Below, one piece after another: positions 1-5,491 of a stretch of DNA of 8,384 bases. Under the pieces are notes generated by a model that did not search any database, was not told the origin of the DNA, and saw only the letters and a program-made list of their open reading frames with translations. Source of the stretch: an uncultured Muribaculaceae bacterium. GTDB lineage: Bacteria; Bacteroidota; Bacteroidia; Bacteroidales; Muribaculaceae. A program made the position numbers and the translations under genes. How positions within the stretch are numbered: position 1 is the first letter of the stretch; every line of letters starts with the position of its first letter. The DNA lies in assembly GCA_934590135.1 (NCBI GenBank), contig CAKTOT010000098.1, forward strand, positions 1 through 8,384, given 5' to 3'.

Positions 1-2
1 TG

Positions 3-1208
3 TTTTATATACTGCTGATCTTGTCGGCATTTGCCTACGCCGCCTTTGCCGGGATGGCACCGTCGGTGGTGCGCGCAGCATCAATGACCGCCGTATTGTG
101 CGTATCCGCCCTACTCCAACGCCGTCCCAACATATACAACAGCCTATGCGTAGCCGTATTCTTATGGCTGGTAATCAATCCTCTATGGCTGTTTGCTCCG
201 GGATTTCAGATGTCAGTATTTGCCGTCATCGGTATTACCGTGGCCGTCCGCTCTGTCAACGATTACCATATACGACCATGGCTCAAAAAAGCGCTCGGCG
301 TTGTCATTGTGCCAATAGCGGCTATGGCTGCAACGGCGATTCCGGCTATGGTATACTTTCATACATTGCCGCTGTACTTTCTGCCGGCCAACCTGCTGGC
401 TTCCATAGCGATAGTTCCGCTAATGTTTTGCGGTGTGCTGCTGGTCATTGCAACATTGCTTGGAATTGAACACGGAGTTTTGACGTATATCTGCGACCGA
501 TTGTACAACTTTATCGAGTTTTCGGCCAAAACCTTTGGCGGCGATGGCGGCGTAGTGCATACCTACCCATCGACAACAACCGCAATATGCTGCCTGGCAG
601 TGGTCACGGCCCTCTTTGTATTGTTGTATCGGCCGCGCAATATCCTGCGTATCGGCATATTTTGCTGTGCGTGCATATTAGCTGCGCTATCGGTTGCGCA
701 CGACCACAGTCCGGTGACCAAAGACGCTTACATACTTGGAGAAGGAACATCTACAGACATACTTATTGCCGATGCAGATAGCGTATACCTCATTACGGAT
801 GCCACAGGCATCAATGCATCCAATATCCGCAGCTCAAGGCAGCAACGCTATCGAGACATGCTGCTGCATCGGACGGCCAATGCCGAATTGACATTACTTA
901 CGGGCGACTTTACACGTCAAGACTTCAAGCGGTCGGGCAATGTGCTTACCTGCGGAAAGCATAGGATCTTGCTGGTTAACAGCGACTCTATAGTCTCGCC
1001 GCGCGGGCGCTGTAACTATGCGGTAGTCTGCCGCGGCTTCAAGGATAACATCAGAAAGGTGGCACTATATGCAGACACGATACTCTTAGGACCATCCGTT
1101 CACTACAGACGCCAACGTCGCTTTGTGGCAATTATGGACTCTGTCAAGATTCCTTACAAGGATATGCGTCGCGATGGCGGCCTGGTCCTGCACATAGCAT
1201 CTAATTAG
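3..1208 (+). CDS. comEC: ComEC/Rec2-family DNA uptake channel, 3' part only
   Basis: The frame is already open at the window edge (phase from base 3), so this is the C-terminal 401 or so residues of a longer protein. ComEC forms the inner-membrane channel that carries single-stranded DNA into the cell during transformation. The visible part starts inside the Competence domain: the conserved stretch APSVVRAASMTAVL is followed by NPLWLFAPGFQMSVFAVIGI, both typical of the family, then several hydrophobic helices up to about residue 230. The remaining 160 or so residues are soluble and probably periplasmic. I see no HxHxDH metal-binding motif there, so the metallo-beta-lactamase domain found in many ComEC proteins is absent or degenerate; short ComEC forms are common in Bacteroidetes. 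It ends in TAG, 29 bases before the next gene on the same strand, so the two may be cotranscribed. The family call is secure; a role in transformation here is inferred. Confidence 0.9.
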   Translation, partial: FYILLILSAFAYAAFAGMAPSVVRAASMTAVLCVSALLQRRPNIYNSLCVAVFLWLVINPLWLFAPGFQMSVFAVIGITVAVRSVNDYHIRPWLKKALGVVIVPIAAMAATAIPAMVYFHTLPLYFLPANLLASIAIVPLMFCGVLLVIATLLGIEHGVLTYICDRLYNFIEFSAKTFGGDGGVVHTYPSTTTAICCLAVVTALFVLLYRPRNILRIGIFCCACILAALSVAHDHSPVTKDAYILGEGTSTDILIADADSVYLITDATGINASNIRSSRQQRYRDMLLHRTANAELTLLTGDFTRQDFKRSGNVLTCGKHRILLVNSDSIVSPRGRCNYAVVCRGFKDNIRKVALYADTILLGPSVHYRRQRRFVAIMDSVKIPYKDMRRDGGLVLHIASN

Positions 1209-1237
1209 TTCATTATCTATTATATAAACACAATCTT

Positions 1238-1531
1238 ATGGTTAAACACATCGTAATGTTCAAGCTCAAGGGCGATGCAGCCACTCGCCGCGCCGTGGCC
1301 GAGAAATTTGCACAGGCACTGCGTGCCCTTCCGGCACAAATCGAAGTACTTCAATCCATCGAAGTCGGCCTCAACGAAAATCCAGGAGAGGATTGGGACG
1401 TCGTACTCACAGCCATAGTCCCCACTATGGCCGATGTGGAGACGTACGCCAAGCATCCGGCACACGTTGCCGCCGCCGGACTTCTGGCCGGACACAAGGA
1501 ACTACGCGCCTGCGTGGACTATAACTGCTGA
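1238..1531 (+). CDS. Dabb (stress-responsive A/B barrel) domain protein
   Basis: This 97-residue protein is a single Dabb domain, a dimeric ferredoxin-like alpha/beta barrel. It begins MVKHIVMFKLK, the usual first strand of the family. The central part contains the second-strand region SIEVGLNE, then the DVVLTAIVPTMADVETYA segment and the closing AKHPAHVAA motif. Length is close to the usual 95-105 residues. The family includes stress-induced plant proteins and some ring-forming enzymes, but bacterial stand-alone members mostly have no assigned reaction, so substrate and role are unknown. The ATG lies in an AT-rich leader 29 bases after the comEC stop. There is no clear promoter box in that gap, so cotranscription with comEC is plausible. 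A hairpin terminator follows about 100 bases downstream. Confidence 0.92.
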   Translation: MVKHIVMFKLKGDAATRRAVAEKFAQALRALPAQIEVLQSIEVGLNENPGEDWDVVLTAIVPTMADVETYAKHPAHVAAAGLLAGHKELRACVDYNC

Positions 1532-1632
1532 CACACAGCCAAATCGTCCGAACGTACAGCAAACATCGACTTGGGCTACCCCCGAGCATATGCTATCGAA
1601 CGCACGCAAATAACGAGCCTACACTACTATAC

Positions 1633-1670
1633 ACAAAAGGCGGAATCGCAATTGCGACTCCGCCTTTTGT
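1633..1670. terminator. Bidirectional hairpin terminator between convergent genes
   Basis: An almost perfect inverted repeat has arms 1633-1649 and 1654-1670 around a short AATT-centred loop, with AAAAGGCGG on one side and CCGCCTTTT on the other. The T run in the right arm serves the plus-strand Dabb transcript, and the A run in the left arm becomes a T run for the minus-strand small membrane protein, whose stop codon is only 13 bases away. The single imperfect position (1645 with 1658) is A-C in plus-strand RNA but a tolerated G-U in minus-strand RNA, so the hairpin is slightly better for the minus transcript. Confidence 0.85.
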
Positions 1671-1683
1671 ATCTTTGTATCTG

Positions 1684-1887
1684 TCACTCGAATAGAAAAC
1701 CGAAAAGCCAGAGAATAAACATTATGCCAAGCGCAATAAACGCGATGCGCAACAGGCATCCGGCGGCCATACAGCCTCCGGCAAAAGCACCTCCGGCAGC
1801 GTCCGAGCCGGCATTATTGCCGTCAGATGTTATATATCCGATAAGCCCGCCTATGACGCAGGCTATGACAATTACCCAAATCCACAT
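1684..1887 (-). CDS. Small two-helix membrane protein, function unknown
   Basis: The 67-residue product starts MWIWVIVIACVIGGLIGYI and is almost wholly hydrophobic. One membrane segment spans about residues 2-19, a Gly/Ala/Cys-rich linker covers 20-44 (NNAGSDAAGGAFAGGC), and a second membrane segment runs about 45-65. This is a hairpin topology with both ends on the same side. The ATG at 1887-1885 is preceded by AATAGAG in an AT-rich leader, and the stop lies just before a hairpin terminator that favours this strand; both support a real gene. I do not recognise a named family. It is the only gene between two terminators on this strand, so it is probably monocistronic. Codon use resembles the neighbours. 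The alternative, a chance hydrophobic frame, is less likely given the terminator position. Confidence 0.7.
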   Translation of the reverse strand: MWIWVIVIACVIGGLIGYITSDGNNAGSDAAGGAFAGGCMAAGCLLRIAFIALGIMFILWLFGFLFE

Positions 1888-1932
1888 ATCTCTATTAATT
1901 ATTTTAGTGTAATACTATTACTATTTGTACTG

Positions 1933-2107
1933 CAAAGTATGGCCATGACGACCGGGTGCCCGAGCGTAAGCCACCGAGCACTCGGCAGTTCGGGGCTCTA
2001 TCCTTAAATACCTTCGTAGAGCAAAAAGTAAATTCGTTTGGGCGATTTTTTGCAACGAGACGAGGCAGATATATTACCGCCAAGACGCCTCGGAGCAACT
2101 CTATGGA
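1933..2107. other. Structured non-coding segment, candidate leader RNA or interspersed repeat
   Basis: About 170 bases between two minus-strand genes hold no convincing gene but several inverted repeats: CGGGTGCCCG (1953-1962), CCGAGCACTCGG (1974-1985), and GAGGC (near 2063) with GCCTC (near 2089) around a loop of about 20 bases. CCGAG occurs at both 1960-1964 and 1974-1978, so CTCGG at 1981-1985 could pair with either copy. On the minus strand the segment leads into the small membrane protein gene, and ATACTTTG (1940-1933) resembles a weak Bacteroidetes -7 box. It may be a structured 5' leader or a copy of a dispersed element. No Rfam family is recognised by eye. Confidence 0.4.
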
Positions 2108-2113
2108 TACAAC

Positions 2114-2146
2114 AAAAAAAAAGAGAGTCGCGCATGCGCGGCTCTC
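2114..2146 (-). terminator. Rho-independent terminator of the lipoprotein gene
   Basis: A 24-base hairpin (2123-2146) pairs GAGAG, one mismatch, then CGCGC around an ATGC centre. On the minus strand it is followed by nine T residues (A run at 2114-2122), a strong terminator. It lies 29 bases after the stop of the minus-strand lipoprotein gene. The one mismatch becomes a G-U pair in plus-strand RNA, where a shorter T run also follows, but no plus-strand gene is present here to use it. Confidence 0.88.
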
Positions 2147-2174
2147 CTTTTATGTTGCTTCGATCTATGTCAGA

Positions 2175-2363
2175 TTATTTAACAACAGCGGGGGTGTCAA
2201 CAGCAACAGCGGGGGTGTCAACAGTTACAGCGGGGGTGTCAACAGCAACCTGCTCAGCAGCTTTCAGGCTGTCGGAATCAACGGCAGCAGCTTTTTCGCC
2301 TTTACCGCAGGAGAACATAGATACGCTGAATGCAACAGCGAGAAGGAGAACTAACTTTTTCAT
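2175..2363 (-). CDS. Small repeat-bearing lipoprotein, function unknown
   Basis: The 62-residue product starts MKKLVLLLAVAFSVSMFSC, a signal peptide whose end (MFSC) fits a Bacteroidetes lipobox, so Cys19 would be lipidated and the mature protein anchored in the membrane. The mature part is only about 44 residues: a charged GKGEK stretch, a short linker, then three seven-residue repeats of the form VDTPAVx ending in VVK. It has no catalytic features and no recognised family; a flexible, low-complexity surface or periplasmic tail is the simplest reading. Gene boundaries are well supported: a textbook Bacteroidetes promoter lies upstream (2413-2444), with a leader of about 40 AT-rich bases, and a strong terminator follows. 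It is therefore a monocistronic, probably well-expressed gene. Confidence 0.82.
   Translation of the reverse strand: MKKLVLLLAVAFSVSMFSCGKGEKAAAVDSDSLKAAEQVAVDTPAVTVDTPAVAVDTPAVVK
2185..2245. repeat. 21-base tandem repeat, three copies, inside the lipoprotein gene
   Basis: The 19-base core ACAGCGGGGGTGTCAACAG recurs exactly at 2185, 2206 and 2227, a period of 21 bases. Read on the minus strand each copy encodes VDTPAV plus one variable residue (T, A or V). Because 21 is a multiple of three, gain or loss of a copy keeps the reading frame and only changes protein length. Confidence 0.95.
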
Positions 2364-2412
2364 TTTGTTTAAAGATTAGATATTAATTAATATGTTTGCT
2401 TCAAAAACACAG

Positions 2413-2444
2413 CAAAGGTATAGCCTTTCTCCGATACAACCAAA
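2413..2444 (-). promoter_or_regulatory. Bacteroidetes-type promoter of the lipoprotein gene
   Basis: On the minus strand TTTG (2444-2441) is followed by exactly 20 bases and then TACCTTTG (2420-2413). This matches the Bacteroidetes housekeeping sigma consensus of a TTTG -33 box and a TAnnTTTG -7 box. The predicted start of transcription is near 2406, giving a leader of about 43 bases before the ATG at 2363. Confidence 0.85.
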
Positions 2445-2542
2445 CATTTTCCAAAATATTTGATGATTTTCTGTGCAAAATATTGTTAACAATGCTCGAA
2501 ATACAGTTGTATCTATATGTGGTTAAAGACATTACCAAAGGT

Positions 2543-4276
2543 TTAATCACCCTCCGTTTTTTTATGTTTTTTTTCGTGCTCGGCAATCTCGGCCACGATT
2601 CCATTGGCCATTGCAACGGCCTTGGTGATGTGATCGCAGACTTTGTCTTTGCCGATAAGAGTATCGATACCGGCCTGTTCGAGCGAGTGTCGAACGCCGT
2701 CATTGACGCCGGACAGTACCACGTGTATACCTTCGCGCTGCGATGACTTAATCAGAATCTCGAGGTTGTGCAGACCCGTAGCGTCGATAAAGGAGACTTT
2801 GCGCATACGAATGATACGCACCTTGGGCTTGAGGTTACCGGTAGTGGTACGCATCACTTCATCGAATTTGGTGGCCACGCCGAAGAAGAACGGGCCGTCA
2901 ATTTCGTAGACACTGACGCCGCGTGCCACGTCAAGCACTTCGTGCTGCGACAAGTCCGTGCCATCGGCCACGTCAAGACGATCGCTGTACACCTTGATTT
3001 GGGTATTCTGTGTCACACGACGCAGGAATAAGATTATAGCCAGCAGCAATCCGAACTCGATAGCAATGGTCAGGTCAAAGACTACCGTCAGGAAGAATGT
3101 CACAAGCAGCACGGAAATATCGCTTCGATGCGTATGGAATATGGCCACCAACGTGCGCCATCCGCTCATATTGTAAGCCACGACTATCAGTACGGCAGCC
3201 AGACAGGCCATAGGCACGTGGTTGATAAGGGGCATGGCAAACAGGAATATAAGCAACAGTACGGCGGCATGTATAACTCCGGCCACGGGTGTACGGCCGC
3301 CGTTGCTGATATTGGTCATCGTGCGAGCTATGGCACCGGTGACGGGTATACCGCCGAAGAAAGGCACCACCATATTGGCCGCACCCTGCCCTATCAGTTC
3401 GGTATTGGAGTTGGTATGACTGCCGGTGACACCATCGGCGACAGTGGCGGACAGCAGCGACTCGATGGCGGCAAGAACGGCAATAGTAAAGGCCCACGGC
3501 ATCAGGTTATTAATCACTTCCATATCCCATACGAAGGTGTGCGGTGCCGGAAGGTCAGTCTCCATATCGCCGAAGCGGTCGCCGATAGTCTCGACGGCAA
3601 ATTCAGGGAAAAGACTATGTAGCAAGGCCACGCCGGCCGTGACGAGGACTATAGCCATCAGCGCACCGGGAAGGCGCTTGGATATGCGCGGTGTCAGCAC
3701 TATTATAGCCAATGAGACGGCGCCTACGGCAAGTGTCGACCACGAAATATCGCCGAGATGCTCGAGATACACGCCCCATTTGCTGATAAACGCTCCGGGC
3801 ACATCCGTCAGCCCAAGTCCGAGGAAGTCGTTGATCTGCGTAGAGAATATCGTGAGTGCAATGCCGGCGGTGAAGCCTACGACTATGGGATAGGGAATGA
3901 ACTTGATGACCGTACCCAAATGGAACAAGCCCATTCCCACAAGCATTGCCCCGGCCATAAAAGTGGCTACGCCGAGGCCTTCGAGCCCGTATTGCTGAAT
4001 GATGCTATACACTATAATAATGAATGCTCCGGTAGGGCCGCCGATTTGCACGGAGTTGCCGCCCAAAGCCGAGACGATGAAGCCGCCGATGATGGCGGTT
4101 GTCAATCCGACTGTAGGACTGACGCCCGAGGCGATGCCAAAGGCTATGGCCAGGGGCAAAGCGACGATACCGACGACAACGCCGGCTATGAGGTCGGACT
4201 TGAATCGCGCCGCCGAATAATGACGCAATGACGAGACTATTTTCGGCGAAAAGTCTATCGAGCCTGAAAATTTCAT
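2543..4276 (-). CDS. SulP-family inorganic anion transporter with STAS domain
   Basis: This 577-residue protein is a full-length SulP (SLC26-like) secondary transporter. The membrane part runs from about residue 25 to 420. It carries the family signature PLAIAFGIASGVSPTVGL (41-58), the PTGAFI motif (81-86), IESLLSATVADGVTG (271-285) and GQGAANMVVPFFGGIPVTGA (297-316). The cytoplasmic STAS domain covers about 445-555, including SFIDATGLHNLE (495-506), the loop equivalent to the anti-sigma-antagonist phosphorylation site, here with Asp498 and Thr500. A charged, Lys/His-rich tail (567-577) ends the protein. Substrates of the family include sulfate, bicarbonate and dicarboxylates; the sequence alone does not decide between them, and no carbonic anhydrase or sulfate-assimilation gene is adjacent. 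The start MKFSGSIDFSPKI is preceded by an AT-rich leader. The gene seems monocistronic; I could not identify a clear terminator or promoter. Confidence 0.95.
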   Translation of the reverse strand: MKFSGSIDFSPKIVSSLRHYSAARFKSDLIAGVVVGIVALPLAIAFGIASGVSPTVGLTTAIIGGFIVSALGGNSVQIGGPTGAFIIIVYSIIQQYGLEGLGVATFMAGAMLVGMGLFHLGTVIKFIPYPIVVGFTAGIALTIFSTQINDFLGLGLTDVPGAFISKWGVYLEHLGDISWSTLAVGAVSLAIIVLTPRISKRLPGALMAIVLVTAGVALLHSLFPEFAVETIGDRFGDMETDLPAPHTFVWDMEVINNLMPWAFTIAVLAAIESLLSATVADGVTGSHTNSNTELIGQGAANMVVPFFGGIPVTGAIARTMTNISNGGRTPVAGVIHAAVLLLIFLFAMPLINHVPMACLAAVLIVVAYNMSGWRTLVAIFHTHRSDISVLLVTFFLTVVFDLTIAIEFGLLLAIILFLRRVTQNTQIKVYSDRLDVADGTDLSQHEVLDVARGVSVYEIDGPFFFGVATKFDEVMRTTTGNLKPKVRIIRMRKVSFIDATGLHNLEILIKSSQREGIHVVLSGVNDGVRHSLEQAGIDTLIGKDKVCDHITKAVAMANGIVAEIAEHEKKHKKTEGD

Positions 4277-4320
4277 AGATACTATTACCTTAAAAAATGA
4301 TTAGTACTTAAATCGGAAAC

Positions 4321-4397
4321 CTGTTGCAATAAAAATATTGCCAATCCTATTGCTAAAACCTATTACATAACTTATTGCAAAGACCTATTGCGAAATC
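4321..4397. repeat. Degenerate 12-13-base tandem repeat, six copies, upstream of the SulP gene
   Basis: Six units begin at 4321, 4335, 4347, 4360, 4372 and 4385, spaced 14, 12, 13, 12 and 13 bases. The consensus is CTATTGCnAAAAC (best copies CTATTGCTAAAAC and CTATTGCGAAATC); the fourth has CTATTAC. A further CTATTAC lies at 4282-4288, next to the SulP start codon. The array occupies the region where the SulP promoter is expected, about 45-120 bases before its ATG. It may be an old minisatellite or an array of binding sites. Confidence 0.75.
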
Positions 4398-4425
4398 GTA
4401 AGTGGCGAATCGGCCGTCGTAGCGG

Positions 4426-4528
4426 CGCGGAGGCATACACGTCCTCGCGGAGGCATACACATTGCCGATGATTCCGGCAGCCTGTAATGCCATAGCGTAT
4501 GCAGACACGTCCTCGCGGACGCGTATGC
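4426..4528. repeat. Short direct repeats with a hairpin, intergenic
   Basis: CGCGGAGGCATACAC occurs at 4426-4440 and 4446-4460 (period 20). A second word, ACACGTCCTCGCGGA, occurs at 4437-4451 and 4505-4519. The last copy sits in an imperfect hairpin at about 4500-4527, with the core CGTCC-TCGC-GGACG and outer TGCA/TGCA pairs. The segment is GC-rich, unlike the AT-rich array next to it, and lies in the 324-base gap between the SulP gene and the secreted-protein gene. I see no gene in this gap. The repeats may be remnants of a REP-like element. Confidence 0.65.
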
Positions 4529-4600
4529 ACAAAGCCATTCTGTCGCCGTGACAATATCCTCTGCGACATTTCCACGGTGACACAAGCGACGGACCGGCCG

Positions 4601-5251
4601 TTATCGGATAAGTGTACGCGTTACCTTGCCCGAGGCATGGCGGCAGATGTATACGCCCGCCGTCTGTGGCCGACTATTGTAGCGGCGTCCCTGCATATCA
4701 ATCCAAGAAACGACCTCGCCGGCAGCGTCCACACTTATATCGTCCACCGAATTCCATTCCGTTCCGGAGATGGTGGTCTTGATGCAGTTGATGGTTGCCA
4801 GTACGGAGAATTGCACTTCGGTCACGCCCTGTGCCGACGCCGTCCATACACCTTCATCCCATGTCCCGGGGGTCTCGGTATAAAGGTAGCCTTCGCCCAC
4901 TTTGGCGCCCTCGAAAGCGATGCCGAGGATGGATTGATTCTCAACGGCTTTGACGGTGATGACACTGCTTGCATAAGCACGCATCTCGTTGGCCTGCGTC
5001 AGGTATCCGAAGTAGAAGCGCGCCGACTGGCTTTTCTCTTTGATGGCGCTGTCATCGATGACAAAGGTGCTGTATTCGCCCTTAAATTCAACCCCGCCGA
5101 TGTTATCACCGGAACGATTTTGGGCCGTCGCCGGGCTGTAAGGCGGATTGAGCGTCAACGAAGCCTCCCAATTGAAGGTGTCGCTCCAAGCACTTTCGGC
5201 CCGCGATGTCAGACTGCAGACTGCTAAAAGTATTGCTAAGACGTATCTCAT
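4601..5251 (-). CDS. Secreted beta-rich protein with T9SS-like C-terminal tail
   Basis: This encodes a 216-residue protein starting MRYVLAILLAVCSLTSRAES, a signal peptide with probable cleavage near residue 18-20. An upstream ATG at 5299 would place 16 extra residues in front of the signal peptide and run into the terminator, so 5251 is preferred. Residues 25-165 alternate in a beta-sandwich manner; the stretch around TWDEGVWTASAQGVTEVQFS (130-149) resembles small domains found in secreted Bacteroidales proteins, but I cannot name the family. The tail (about 178-216) contains WIDMQGRRY (183-191), GVYICRHASGKVTR (199-212) and ends in IR, the layout of type A type IX secretion sorting domains (x-D-x-x-G-R ... 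G-x-Y ... G-K). It may therefore be exported by T9SS, which fits the plug-family gene nearby. Function is unknown. The gene lies behind tRNA-Arg and its terminator; I did not find a convincing promoter of its own. Confidence 0.8.
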   Translation of the reverse strand: MRYVLAILLAVCSLTSRAESAWSDTFNWEASLTLNPPYSPATAQNRSGDNIGGVEFKGEYSTFVIDDSAIKEKSQSARFYFGYLTQANEMRAYASSVITVKAVENQSILGIAFEGAKVGEGYLYTETPGTWDEGVWTASAQGVTEVQFSVLATINCIKTTISGTEWNSVDDISVDAAGEVVSWIDMQGRRYNSRPQTAGVYICRHASGKVTRTLIR

Positions 5252-5276
5252 ATATAAATATGGATTAATGATTTGA

Positions 5277-5317
5277 CAAAAGACTGACGTCGCTCGCAAT
5301 CACTTGCAAGCAACGTC
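5277..5317 (-). terminator. Rho-independent terminator downstream of tRNA-Arg
   Basis: On the minus strand a 12-base-pair stem (arms 5306-5317 and 5286-5297, an 8-base loop between) is followed by AGTCTTTTG (5285-5277). Two of the pairs are G-U in the minus-strand RNA; in plus-strand RNA they would be A-C mismatches, so the structure is adapted to the minus transcript. It starts 26 bases after the tRNA and ends just before the start of the next minus gene. Confidence 0.8.
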
Positions 5318-5342
5318 GCAATAATACTCTCCTTAAAGAATG

Positions 5343-5414
5343 TACGCCCGTGGGGAGTCGAACCCCAATCGATGGAACCGGAATCCATTATTCTATCCAT
5401 TGAACTACGGGCGC
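5343..5414 (-). tRNA. tRNA-Arg (anticodon CCG)
   Basis: Read on the minus strand, all arms fold. The acceptor is GCGCCCG with CGGGCGT, the D arm GTTC with GAAT, the anticodon stem ATGGA with TCCAT, the variable loop has four bases, and the T arm is TGGGG-TTCGACT-CCCCA. The seven-base anticodon loop TTCCGGT places CCG at positions 34-36 (plus-strand 5381-5379), reading the arginine codon CGG. The discriminator base is A. CCA is not encoded and must be added by the CCA enzyme. The terminal pair is G1-U72, a wobble rather than the usual G-C. A perfect Bacteroidetes promoter lies upstream and a terminator downstream, so this is a single-gene tRNA unit. Confidence 0.96.
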
Positions 5415-5438
5415 TTGTCGCATCTCTGCCTTTTGAGA

Positions 5439-5470
5439 TGTGCAAAATTAGGCAAATTTTCGTACTTTTG
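5439..5470 (+). promoter_or_regulatory. Probable promoter of the ung operon
   Basis: TACTTTTG at 5463-5470 matches the TAnnTTTG -7 box exactly. Twenty bases upstream lies TGTG (5439-5442), three of four bases of the TTTG -33 box. Transcription would begin near 5477, giving a leader of only about 15 bases before the ATG at 5492. This supports the choice of that start over an in-frame ATG at 5372 that would lie inside the tRNA. The element overlaps the opposing tRNA-Arg promoter. Confidence 0.75.
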
Positions 5471-5474
5471 CAAA
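5443..5474 (-). promoter_or_regulatory. Promoter of tRNA-Arg
   Basis: On the minus strand TTTG (5474-5471), exactly 20 bases, then TAATTTTG (5450-5443) gives a perfect match to the Bacteroidetes TTTG/TAnnTTTG consensus. Transcription would start near 5436, about 22 bases before the mature tRNA 5' end, leaving a short leader for RNase P. Confidence 0.85.
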
Positions 5475-5491
5475 TACTAACAACCGAATAC

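Noticed and set aside
1956..2379. Two overlapping plus-strand frames (1956-2354 and 2038-2379)
   Set aside because: They run through a terminator hairpin and antisense through the lipoprotein gene, whose promoter, lipobox and terminator are clear.
2515..2545. A terminator just after the SulP gene
   Set aside because: There is only a weak ATTACC-type inverted repeat with a bulge and a short mixed T-rich tail; not strong enough to call.
3128..3622. Plus-strand frames of about 160 codons within the SulP gene
   Set aside because: They are the complement of a full-length, well-conserved transporter; the peptides are low-complexity and unlike any protein I know.
4426..4528. A possible CRISPR array
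   Set aside because: The repeat words are 15 bases, overlapping, unevenly spaced (20 and 68 bases) and few, and there are no cas genes in the window.
4499..5227. A 242-codon open frame on the plus strand
   Set aside because: It is antisense to the secreted-protein gene, which has a signal peptide and a sorting-like tail. The plus-strand product has no coherent domain and starts inside the intergenic repeats.
5372..5491. An N-terminal extension of Ung from ATG 5372
   Set aside because: The extension would be translated from the antisense of tRNA-Arg and lies upstream of the predicted transcription start; the family begins near the 5492 ATG.
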